A DNA stretch of 5,409 bases from Candidatus Atribacteria bacterium (GTDB taxonomy: Bacteria > Atribacterota > JALVIU01), in contig JALVIU010000098.1 in NCBI GenBank assembly GCA_027028665.1, positions 1 to 5,409 on the forward strand, read 5' to 3'. The position numbers and the translations under genes were made by a program. Below are positions 1 through 5,409 of the stretch, one piece after another. A model generated the notes under the pieces. It searched no databases, was not told the origin of the DNA, and worked only from the letters and a program-made list of their open reading frames with translations. The first letter of the stretch is position 1; the number at the start of each line of letters is the position of its first letter.

Positions 1-1
1 A

Positions 2-112
2 AAAGAAAGAGGCGGTCTTTCTTTAAATGATGAGAATATGGTAACCTTTAAAGAATTTGCAGACATTGTAGGTCTTCCTGAGATTTTAAAGAGGGAAAAA
101 AGATACAAATAG
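2..112 (+). CDS. C-terminal fragment of an unidentified protein (gene enters from the left)
   Basis: An open frame runs from the left edge without a stop and ends at TAG 110-112, giving 36 residues. The tail reads ...FADIVGLPEILKREKRYK. It is charged and lysine-rich at the end, as expected for a C-terminal helix of a soluble protein, and I see no membrane segment. The codon use (AGA, AGG, TTA, AAA) resembles the neighbouring genes. Its one internal ATG (38-40) lacks a purine-rich site before it, so this is more likely the end of a longer gene than a small ORF. I do not recognise the family and assign no function. It lies 83 bp upstream of the methylthioadenosine phosphorylase gene on the same strand, so co-transcription is possible but not shown. 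Confidence 0.6.
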   Translation, partial: KERGGLSLNDENMVTFKEFADIVGLPEILKREKRYK

Positions 113-136
113 CTATTTCTTTTTTATGATACCGTA

Positions 137-165
137 TAGACTTTTTATATGACTTATGCTATATA
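137..165 (+). promoter_or_regulatory. Candidate sigma-70-type promoter of the methylthioadenosine phosphorylase gene
   Basis: TAGACT at 137-142 matches four of six bases of TTGACA. It is followed after 17 bp by TATATA at 160-165, preceded by TG at 157-158, which gives an extended -10 element (TGC-TATATA). A transcript would begin near 172 and leave a leader of about 24 nt containing the AGGGAGG ribosome binding site. The region is AT-rich, so chance matches are common; the spacing and extended -10 are the supporting points. Confidence 0.4.
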
Positions 166-195
166 TTAAATAATAAAGCACATAGGGAGGTAAAA

Positions 196-993
196 ATGGA
201 TAGAAAGATAAAAATTGGAGTATTTGGGGGTTCGGGTTTTTATTCTCTACTTGAAAATGCGGAAAAGATAAAAGTGGATACTCCATATGGTCCCACAAGT
301 GATTTGATTACTATAGGAGAAGTGGATGGTAGAGGGGTTGCCTTTCTTCCAAGACATGGAGAAAGACATACGCTTCCTCCCCATAAGATCCCTTATAGAG
401 CGAATCTTTGGGCCATGAAACAATTGGGTGTAGAGCGTATTATAGGACCTTGTGCAGCAGGTAGCCTTCAACCACATGTAAAAATAGGTGATTTTGTTAT
501 ATCTGATCAAATTGTAAATAGGACATATAGGAGAGAAGATACATTTTATGATGGGCCAGTGGTTACCCATGTAAGTTTTGCAGATCCGTATTGTCCAGAA
601 CTTAGAAAGATATCTATTGAGAGCGCAAAGAAGCTTGGTCTACCCCATCACGAGAAAGGTACAGTAGTTGTTATAGAGGGTCCCCGGTTTTCTACACGGG
701 CAGAAAGTAAGTTTTATTCTGCTCAGGGCTGGGAAGTAATAAATATGACACAATATCCCGAAGCGATACTTGCAAGAGAGCTTGAAATGTGTTATGTAAA
801 TATTGCTCTCATTACAGATTATGATGTAGGAATGGAGGGGAAGGTTCCTCCCGTTTCTCATGAACATGTTATAAAGGTATTTCAGGAAAACAATGAAAAA
901 CTTAAAGAACTTATATTTGAAATAATAAAAAATATTCCTGATGAAAGACATTGTAATTGCGGTTCTGCATTAGATGGCGCAAGATTTGAATAA
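196..993 (+). CDS. mtnP: S-methyl-5'-thioadenosine phosphorylase (MTAP)
   Basis: This cytoplasmic enzyme of the purine nucleoside phosphorylase/MTAP family cleaves 5'-methylthioadenosine with phosphate to adenine and 5-methylthioribose-1-phosphate, salvaging the by-product of polyamine synthesis. The 265-residue length is normal. Visible motifs are the N-terminal GGSG loop (11-14), RHG (53-55, phosphate-binding Arg-His), CAAGSL (86-91), EGPRFSTRAES (161-171), VINMT (181-185, ribose and phosphate contacts) and TDYD (207-210). The two Asp residues of TDYD (D208, D210) occupy the position where 6-oxopurine PNPs have Asn, which favours adenine nucleosides. The C-terminal HCNC (C253, C255) resembles the Cys-X-Cys of archaeal thermostable MTAP/PNP enzymes. 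The ATG start follows AGGGAGG (184-190) by 5 nt. The gene appears monocistronic at its 3' end because a strong hairpin follows. A guanosine/inosine PNP is the main alternative and is less likely given TDYD. Confidence 0.95.
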   Translation: MDRKIKIGVFGGSGFYSLLENAEKIKVDTPYGPTSDLITIGEVDGRGVAFLPRHGERHTLPPHKIPYRANLWAMKQLGVERIIGPCAAGSLQPHVKIGDFVISDQIVNRTYRREDTFYDGPVVTHVSFADPYCPELRKISIESAKKLGLPHHEKGTVVVIEGPRFSTRAESKFYSAQGWEVINMTQYPEAILARELEMCYVNIALITDYDVGMEGKVPPVSHEHVIKVFQENNEKLKELIFEIIKNIPDERHCNCGSALDGARFE

Positions 994-994
994 G

Positions 995-1040
995 GTTTAA
1001 GGCAGGTTTTGTTATTTTAAACCTGCCTTAAACGATTTTT
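995..1040. terminator. Rho-independent terminator, probably bidirectional, between convergent genes
   Basis: A perfect 15-bp inverted repeat pairs 995-1009 (GTTTAAGGCAGGTTT) with 1019-1033, around a 9-nt loop. On the plus strand it is followed by GATTTTTATTATTT, a good U-tract for the mtnP transcript, whose stop codon ends 1 bp before the stem. The minus-strand gene stops at 1042, so its transcript would read through the same stem, but with only a weak T-rich tail (CTTATTC). It is therefore most convincing as the mtnP terminator and plausible for both directions. Confidence 0.88.
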
Positions 1041-1041
1041 A

Positions 1042-1620
1042 TTATTTAGGCAAAAGACTTAGACCTTCTTTACTTAGTTCTTCTTCTCTTTTTCTTAGTG
1101 CTTCAATCATAAATTCTATATGTTCTTCTATAGGTATCCCAAGTTCCTTTGCTCCTTTGTATATTTCTTCTCTATTTACCTTTCTTGCAAATGCCTTATC
1201 TTTTAGTTTTTTCTTTATTGACTTTACCTTAAGCCCATCAAAATTTCTATTTGGTCTTACAAGCACAGCTGCCACAATAAAACCTGCAAGCTCATCTACA
1301 GCAAATAATACCTTATCCATAAGATGGACCCTCGGAAATTCAGGGCGAGATGCATGGCCCTGGACTGCATATATAATATCCTCCGGCCAACCTCTTTCTC
1401 TTAATATCTTTTCTCCTTCTGTAGGGTGATTATCAGGATATTTTTCATAATCAAAATCGTGGATAAGCCCTACTATACCCCACTTTTCTATATTTTCTCC
1501 ATACTTTTCCGCATATGCCCTCATGCCTGCCTCAACTGCCAGTGCATGTCTTATAAGACTATCAGACTTTGTAAATTCTGTTAAGAGTTTCCATGCATCT
1601 TCTCTTGTTGGATTCTCCAT
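1042..1620 (-). CDS. HD/HDIG-domain metal-dependent hydrolase of unknown substrate
   Basis: This is a 192-residue soluble protein of the HD superfamily, whose members are metal-dependent phosphohydrolases acting on nucleotides or other phosphoesters. The HD metal-ligand series is visible: H25 in RHALAVE, H54-D55 in LIHDFDYE, and D109 in FAVDELAGF. Extra histidines at H65 (NHPTEGEKIL) and H89 (QGHASR) could allow a two-metal site. The DELAGFIVAAVLVRP stretch followed by VKSIKKKLKDKAFA is, as I recall it, typical of a widespread uncharacterised HDIG subfamily, and here the domain fills nearly the whole protein. It lacks the GYP signature of cyclic-di-GMP phosphodiesterases. The ATG start (1618-1620 on the complement) has AAGGAGG 5 nt upstream (1626-1632). 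It is divergent from the histidine kinase gene and convergent with mtnP, so it seems to be transcribed alone. The substrate cannot be told from the sequence. Confidence 0.85.
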   Translation of the reverse strand: MENPTREDAWKLLTEFTKSDSLIRHALAVEAGMRAYAEKYGENIEKWGIVGLIHDFDYEKYPDNHPTEGEKILRERGWPEDIIYAVQGHASRPEFPRVHLMDKVLFAVDELAGFIVAAVLVRPNRNFDGLKVKSIKKKLKDKAFARKVNREEIYKGAKELGIPIEEHIEFMIEALRKREEELSKEGLSLLPK

Positions 1621-1653
1621 ATGAGCCTCCTTTTGTTATTTATATCTATCTTA

Positions 1654-1659
1654 ATTATA
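1654..1659 (-). promoter_or_regulatory. Candidate -10 box for the HDIG hydrolase gene
   Basis: The complement of 1654-1659 reads TATAAT exactly, preceded by TG without the usual spacer base. It lies 34 bp upstream of the minus-strand start codon, leaving room for a short leader that carries AAGGAGG. No good TTGACA-like -35 is visible at 16-18 bp, where the complement reads about TATGTA, so the call rests mostly on the -10 and its position. Confidence 0.4.
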
Positions 1660-1674
1660 CATCATTAAAAAAAT

Positions 1675-1751
1675 TTTACATATTTGATTTATTCTTTAAA
1701 ATTTATGTTATAATAAAACAAATTTACATTTATTATTACAAGGATTTACAT
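1675..1751 (+). repeat. Three TTTACAT direct repeats in the divergent intergenic region
   Basis: TTTACAT occurs at 1675-1681, 1723-1729 and 1745-1751. The second and third extend to ATTTACAT and are exactly 22 bp apart, about two helical turns. The third overlaps the start codon of the histidine kinase gene, and both lie just downstream of its predicted -10. They could be operator half-sites or a chance product of AT-rich sequence; there is no direct evidence of binding. Confidence 0.25.
1684..1714 (+). promoter_or_regulatory. Candidate promoter of the kinase-PEBP-beta-helix operon
   Basis: A perfect TATAAT lies at 1709-1714, preceded by TG at 1706-1707 with one spacer base (TGT-TATAAT, an extended -10). 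A possible -35, TTGATT at 1684-1689, matches TTGACA at four of six positions, but its 19-bp spacer is long. Extended -10 promoters can function with a poor -35. Transcription would start near 1721, giving a leader of about 29 nt before the kinase ATG. Confidence 0.5.
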
Positions 1752-3423
1752 GGATAGAAAAATATTTAGAAGAGAGTCAACAAAAAAGTATATTGACGCT
1801 TTTTCTAAGGTAGCAAAGATTCTTCTATGGGAAGAGGATCCAGATGTATTTATGGAGCCAGTACTTAAGATACTTGGTGAGATAACCCATGCAGATAGGA
1901 CTTATTGGTTTAGGAGATTTATGAGGGATGGTAAATGGTATCTAAGCCAAAAATATGAATGGGTAAGGGAAGGGGCTTCTTCTCAGATAGACAATCAGCA
2001 ACTTCAGAATATACCGGAGGATGGCGTATTTACATCTTATCATAATGCACTTCTTAAGGGAGGGATACTACATGCCCTGGTCAAAGATCTTCCTGAATTT
2101 GATAGAAAACTCCTTAAAGCTCAGGAAATAAAGGCAATTTTGAATATTCCTTTATATATACAAGATACATTTTGTGGGGTAATAGGTTTTGATAATATCC
2201 ATGAGGAGAAATTATGGATGGAGGAAGAAGTAAGTGCTTTGAAGCTTATGGCAGATATGATAGCTCTTTCACTTTTGAAATATGAAAAAGAACAGGATAG
2301 GAAAAAGCTTACAAGAAGACTTGAAACGCTTATGGAGGTAATTCCTGATTTCATAATATTTAAGGATAACAAAGGAAATTGGGTTTATGCAAATAATAGA
2401 GTACTAGAAATCTTTGGCCTTTCGAAGGTAGATTATAGGGGCAAAAGTGATAAAGAACTTATAAGGCAGGTACCAGAGGATTTAAAGGATATTTTATTAA
2501 AAATACTCAAAACAGATGGAGAAAGAAATGCAATATATATCTTAAAGAAAAATGATAAAACTTATTACATAAGGCCAGATAGAATCATTATACAAAATCC
2601 TGAGAGAGATATGGGAGATACCCTTATCATAGGAAATGATATTACAAATGAAATGGAAATAAAGAAAAAAGAGATAGCCCTTCTGGAGAGGGAAGCACAC
2701 CTAAATAAGATGGAAGCATTAGGTGTGATTACAGGGAGTATAGCTCATGATATCAATAATAAACTTTCTGTTGTAGTAGGAAATCTTTCGCTTTTAAATC
2801 TTAAAATAGATGATCCATCTATTTTAAGATATGCTAAAGATGCTTTGGAAGCAATAGAAGAGATAAGTGCTATTGTAAAAAGAATGCTCCTTTTTGTGGG
2901 AGATGAGTTTCATAGAGAGGATAATATAAAGTTGGAAGAAGAAATAAAAGATATAGTAAATGAATTTAGAGAAGAAACAAATTATGAAGGGGAAATCAAA
3001 GTTTCTTTTCCTGTAGAAGAATTACCTGTAAAGATGACAAAATTTGAATTTAGAGAGCTGATCTTAAATATCCTTGTAAATGCTAAAGAGGCTATGGAAA
3101 ATTCTTCTGAAAAACTCATTAAGATTATTTTGCATAAAGATCATGTTGTAGATCCTTCTGAAATTCTATACCCTCTACAAATGAAATCAGGAGAAGATTA
3201 TTGTATAATAGATATAAGAGATACAGGAGAGGGAATCTCGAATGATGTTTTACCACATATATTTGAGCCCTTTTATACTACTAAATTTATAGGTAGAGGT
3301 CTTGGACTATCTACGGTAATTGGAATAATGGGAGCCCATGGGGGCGGAATAGATGTGGTTTCAAGTGAATCTGGAACTACTTTTTCACTTTATTTTCCTT
3401 TAAGGAGAGGTGATAGGCAATGA
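1750..3423 (+). CDS. Soluble GAF-PAS sensor histidine kinase
   Basis: This 557-residue two-component kinase has no signal peptide or transmembrane segment, so it should sense a cytoplasmic signal. The order is a GAF-like domain (about 34-178, with EIKAILNIPLYIQ and CGVIGFDNI), a PAS domain (about 190-303, with VIPDFIIFKDNKGNWVYANN), a short coiled linker (300-325), a HisKA helix with phosphoacceptor H333 in GSIAHDINNKLS, and a HATPase domain. ATP-site motifs are the N-box around N440/N444 (NILVNAKEA), G1 DTGEG (491-495), F-box FEPFYTT (505-511), G2 GRGLGL (515-520) and SGTTF (541-545). D334 and N337 after the histidine fit the phosphatase motif, so it may also dephosphorylate its partner. There is no receiver domain, and no response regulator lies in the window. 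The ATG has a modest AAGGA 5 nt upstream, and an in-frame stop at 1714-1716 excludes a much longer form. It overlaps the next gene by 4 bp. The ligand is unknown. Confidence 0.93.
   Translation: MDRKIFRRESTKKYIDAFSKVAKILLWEEDPDVFMEPVLKILGEITHADRTYWFRRFMRDGKWYLSQKYEWVREGASSQIDNQQLQNIPEDGVFTSYHNALLKGGILHALVKDLPEFDRKLLKAQEIKAILNIPLYIQDTFCGVIGFDNIHEEKLWMEEEVSALKLMADMIALSLLKYEKEQDRKKLTRRLETLMEVIPDFIIFKDNKGNWVYANNRVLEIFGLSKVDYRGKSDKELIRQVPEDLKDILLKILKTDGERNAIYILKKNDKTYYIRPDRIIIQNPERDMGDTLIIGNDITNEMEIKKKEIALLEREAHLNKMEALGVITGSIAHDINNKLSVVVGNLSLLNLKIDDPSILRYAKDALEAIEEISAIVKRMLLFVGDEFHREDNIKLEEEIKDIVNEFREETNYEGEIKVSFPVEELPVKMTKFEFRELILNILVNAKEAMENSSEKLIKIILHKDHVVDPSEILYPLQMKSGEDYCIIDIRDTGEGISNDVLPHIFEPFYTTKFIGRGLGLSTVIGIMGAHGGGIDVVSSESGTTFSLYFPLRRGDRQ
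3402..3423 (+). promoter_or_regulatory. Shine-Dalgarno and ATGA stop-start overlap coupling kinase and PEBP genes
   Basis: AAGGAGAGG at 3402-3410 lies inside the kinase's last codons, 9 nt before the ATG at 3420. That ATG shares the bases ATGA with the kinase stop codon (TGA 3421-3423). This arrangement decides the PEBP start and suggests translational coupling, so the two proteins are probably made together. Confidence 0.75.
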
Positions 3424-3875
3424 AGGCATGGAGCCCCAGGTTTTTAAAAGGAGGGAGGATTCCAATCATATACACCTGTATGGGAAAGGATATATCACCA
3501 CCTATCCTTTGGGAAGATGTGCCGGAGGACACTTCTTCTTTTGCCCTTATAGCTTATGATCCAGATGCACCAGGGGGAACCTGGATACATTGGGTAATAT
3601 ACAATATCCCATCTACGGTAAGAAACCTTCCAGAAGGATTACCTGCCAAAGCTAAACTTCCTGATGGAACAATGCAAGGGAGAAATGACTTTGGTAATAT
3701 CGGTTATGGAGGTCCATGTCCTCCCTCTGGAAAACCTCATAGGTATTTTTTTACACTCTATGCTATAGGCAGTTCGATTAAATTAGGAGAGGGGATTACA
3801 AAGGATAGGCTTTTAAGAGAGGTAAAGGATTCAATTTTGTCAGAGACTAAGTTTTACGGTATATTCTCAAGATAA
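3420..3875 (+). CDS. PEBP-family protein, YbhB/YbcL (Raf-kinase-inhibitor-like) type
   Basis: This is a 151-residue single-domain protein of the phosphatidylethanolamine-binding protein fold, bacterial YbhB/YbcL branch. Eukaryotic members bind lipid head groups or phosphorylated ligands and inhibit kinases such as Raf; bacterial roles are poorly known. The N-terminus (RIPIIYTCMGKDISPPILW) is typical of the branch. The anion pocket is visible as DPDAP (47-51), HW (57-58), GGPCPPSG (97-104) and HRY (107-109). By motif, D47, H57, H107 and Y109 correspond to pocket residues D70, H86, H118 and Y120 of human PEBP1. No signal peptide is present, so it should be cytoplasmic like the kinase before it. 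C20 and C100 are the only cysteines. It overlaps the kinase gene by 4 bp and ends 21 bp before the exported beta-helix gene. A link to kinase control is tempting from the family name but is only inference. Confidence 0.92.
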   Translation: MKAWSPRFLKGGRIPIIYTCMGKDISPPILWEDVPEDTSSFALIAYDPDAPGGTWIHWVIYNIPSTVRNLPEGLPAKAKLPDGTMQGRNDFGNIGYGGPCPPSGKPHRYFFTLYAIGSSIKLGEGITKDRLLREVKDSILSETKFYGIFSR

Positions 3876-3896
3876 ATAAAAAAAGGGGGTTATATT

Positions 3897-5405
3897 ATGA
3901 AGAAGTTTTTTGTTTTATTAATAGGCGTAATTTTGATTTTGGGATTTTCAACTATCTCTTTTGCTGCAAGAGGAGTGGTGGTTTTACCAAAAACCTCTGG
4001 AGAATATGATATTGTGGTATCTCAAGCAGGGGATGGTGATTATAAAAATATCCAGGATGCACTTGATGAGGCAAAAGAAGGAGATACCATTTTTGTAAAG
4101 GCAGGGAAGTATGAGGAATCACTATATGTTGAGGCAAACGGAATAAAACTCATAGGAGAGGGAAAGGATAAGGTAGAAGTAATTGCGAAAAATGGTGAGT
4201 CAGTTATAAGTATAGCAGATGTGAAAGGGGTGGAGGTAAGTGGATTCACATTTACATATGTAGCACCTGAAAATGATGAAGGAAATGCCTGTGTATGGAT
4301 TTCAAATGGTGATGACATATCATTCCATGATAATAAGGCACAAGGGGCTACATATTCTGGTATAGAGCTTTCCAATGTACAAAATTCCAAGATCTATAAT
4401 AATATAGCAGAGAATAATAAGCAAAGTGGTATTTTTGTAAATAATGGGGCATACAATTTGCTTATATATAAAAATATCTCTCGTAATAACGGCTATCATG
4501 GTTTAGAGGTAACAGATGATGGTTCAGTTCCTTTTGTCTTCTCTAATAATTTTAAAGAAAATAAAGAAGCAGGTATATATATTCATGATTATGCAGGACC
4601 TATTATAAAAAATAATAATATTACTGGAAACGGACACTCAGGGATTGTGATATCCAAACAGGGTAGAGCCCTTGTCGTATCAAATGAAATAACAGGCAAT
4701 AAAGAAGATGGTATATATATGTATAAAAATGGAAGCGCAAGGGTGATTTCAAATAAACTTGTCAATAATGGAATATCTGGTATGACTATTAATAATAGTT
4801 TTGCAACTATTATTAATAATTTTATACTTAATAATAAACAATTCGGTATAGATGCCTATGGTAAGCCAGACGAAGATGCAGAGGACCTCTATGAGGTTAC
4901 CATTACAAAAAATACCATTCAGGGCAATAGCTATTCTGGTATTGGTTGTGGGGGTAATTTACTCAAACTTTCAGCCTCTTACAACTTAATAAAGAGCAAC
5001 AAGGAGGATGGTATACTAGTATACGAAGAATCAGAAGGTAATGTGTTTAACAATCTTATCATAGGTGCTGGACTCAATGGTATCGAAGTAAGAAAAGATG
5101 CCCGCGCCTTTGTTATGAATAATACACTGGTGAAAAATGAAACAGGTATATATTCACATGATAATGGATATGGAACATATATTTATAATATTGTAGCTTT
5201 TAATAAACTTGGCATAAGGTATAAGGAAGAGGATAGAGAGCTTAAAATCGTGCACATGATGAATGTCTATTGGAAGAATAAAAAGACAAATACAGGTATA
5301 GAACTTGGAGATGATAATTTTAATAAAGATCCTGGATTTGTTGATGAGGAAAATGGAAACTATAAGGTAAAAAGTGATTCTGAATTTGCAGGTTGGGGGT
5401 ATTAA
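3897..5405 (+). CDS. Exported right-handed parallel beta-helix protein (NosD/PbH1-type repeats)
   Basis: This 502-residue protein begins with a signal peptide: MKK, a hydrophobic core at about 4-17, and a likely signal peptidase I cleavage after SFA (A23). There is no lipobox cysteine. Mature residues 38-75 (YDIVVSQAGDGDYKNIQDAL, then EGDTIFVKAGKYEESL) form the usual N-terminal cap seen in pectate-lyase-like and DUF1565-type proteins. About twelve coils follow (154-438), each starting with a [S/D/A/N]-G-[I/L/M] turn and rich in Asn, as in carbohydrate-binding or -cleaving beta-helices. The end, DPGFVDEENGNYKVKSDSEF, matches a common terminal cap. No pectate lyase catalytic signature is recognisable, so enzyme activity is uncertain; a surface, polysaccharide-binding or polysaccharide-modifying role is equally possible. 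The ATG follows AGGGGGT (3884-3890) by 6 nt. It is the third gene of the apparent operon, and its stop TAA overlaps a possible next ATG. Confidence 0.9.
   Translation: MKKFFVLLIGVILILGFSTISFAARGVVVLPKTSGEYDIVVSQAGDGDYKNIQDALDEAKEGDTIFVKAGKYEESLYVEANGIKLIGEGKDKVEVIAKNGESVISIADVKGVEVSGFTFTYVAPENDEGNACVWISNGDDISFHDNKAQGATYSGIELSNVQNSKIYNNIAENNKQSGIFVNNGAYNLLIYKNISRNNGYHGLEVTDDGSVPFVFSNNFKENKEAGIYIHDYAGPIIKNNNITGNGHSGIVISKQGRALVVSNEITGNKEDGIYMYKNGSARVISNKLVNNGISGMTINNSFATIINNFILNNKQFGIDAYGKPDEDAEDLYEVTITKNTIQGNSYSGIGCGGNLLKLSASYNLIKSNKEDGILVYEESEGNVFNNLIIGAGLNGIEVRKDARAFVMNNTLVKNETGIYSHDNGYGTYIYNIVAFNKLGIRYKEEDRELKIVHMMNVYWKNKKTNTGIELGDDNFNKDPGFVDEENGNYKVKSDSEFAGWGY
4356..5210 (+). repeat. Coding repeats: tandem beta-helix coils of 22-24 residues
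   Basis: Residues 154-438 of the beta-helix protein break into coils starting at 154, 177, 201, 225, 248, 271, 294, 316, 347, 371, 394 and 416. Each opens with a small residue-Gly-hydrophobic turn (SGI, HGL, AGI, DGI, SGM, FGI, NGI, TGI) and carries an Asn-rich turn near its end (NNK, GNG, GNK, VNN). The period is 22-24 residues except the coil at 316-346, which is 31 residues because of an acidic insertion (GKPDEDAEDLYE). The repeats are clear in protein but degenerate in DNA. Confidence 0.85.
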
Positions 5406-5409
5406 TGAG
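5405..5409 (+). CDS. Possible start of a further operon gene (five bases only)
   Basis: The beta-helix gene ends in TAATG, so its stop codon shares one base with an ATG at 5405-5407. GGGGGT at 5395-5400 lies 5 nt upstream, a purine run much like the one used by the beta-helix gene itself. This is the usual look of a coupled downstream start, but only one full codon is in the window, so the product and even the reality of the gene are open. Confidence 0.3.

Noticed and set aside
96-125. A-rich/T-rich inverted repeat (AAAAAAGA with TCTTTTTT) around the stop codon of the upstream gene, with an inner AAATAGCTATTT palindrome
   Set aside because: It resembles a terminator because it ends in a T-run, but the stem is almost all A-T pairs and would be weak, especially in a thermophile. 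AT-rich sequence gives such repeats by chance, so I did not call a terminator.
196-213. mtnP and the histidine kinase both begin with MDRKI, encoded by nearly identical DNA (ATGGATAGAAA)
   Set aside because: The similarity stops after five residues and the proteins are unrelated. A-rich 5' ends of genes with common codons explain it without a duplication.
1157-1429. 90-codon plus-strand open frame inside the HDIG gene
   Set aside because: It lies wholly opposite a well-supported HD-domain gene, has no ribosome binding site, and its Ser/Leu/Phe-rich product is what antisense reading of a Lys/Glu-rich gene gives.
4040-4390. 116-codon minus-strand open frame inside the beta-helix gene
   Set aside because: It is antisense to repeat-rich coding sequence; the product is Ser/Phe/Pro-rich with no family motif. 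It is a shadow of the real gene.
4356-5210. Tandem repeats that might be a DNA satellite or CRISPR-like array
   Set aside because: The period exists only in protein and tracks beta-helix coils. The DNA copies are degenerate and there are no constant repeats with unique spacers.

Overview
The window is AT-rich (roughly one third G+C by eye). Genes are tightly packed, with strong GGAGG-type ribosome binding sites, frequent AGA/AGG arginine and ATA isoleucine codons, and proteins rich in Lys, Glu and Ile. This points to a low-GC, probably thermophilic bacterium. A Dictyoglomus-like or similar deep-branching anaerobe is a guess from overall style, not something the sequence proves. A C-terminal Cys-X-Cys in the first complete enzyme, known from hyperthermophile relatives, fits a hot habitat.

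Left part (1-1040): the last 36 codons of an unidentified plus-strand gene end at 112. After a short gap with a candidate promoter comes a complete 5'-methylthioadenosine phosphorylase gene (196-993), which recycles the methylthioadenosine left by polyamine and SAM metabolism. A perfect 15-bp inverted repeat with a T-tract follows it and separates it from a convergent gene.

Middle (1042-1749): a minus-strand gene encodes a small HD/HDIG-family metal-dependent phosphohydrolase of unknown substrate. Its start faces a 129-bp AT-rich divergent promoter region with a TATAAT box for each direction and three TTTACAT repeats.

Right part (1750-5405): three plus-strand genes form a compact probable operon. 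A soluble GAF-PAS histidine kinase without membrane segments or receiver domain overlaps by 4 bp a PEBP/YbhB-like (Raf-kinase-inhibitor-like) protein. That gene is followed after 21 bp by an exported right-handed beta-helix protein with about a dozen 22-24-residue coils. The last gene ends in TAATG with a good Shine-Dalgarno just upstream, so the operon probably continues beyond the window.

The most interesting point is this operon, which joins a cytoplasmic sensor kinase, a PEBP-fold protein and an exported beta-helix protein with no response regulator in view. Whether they form one functional system is inference.
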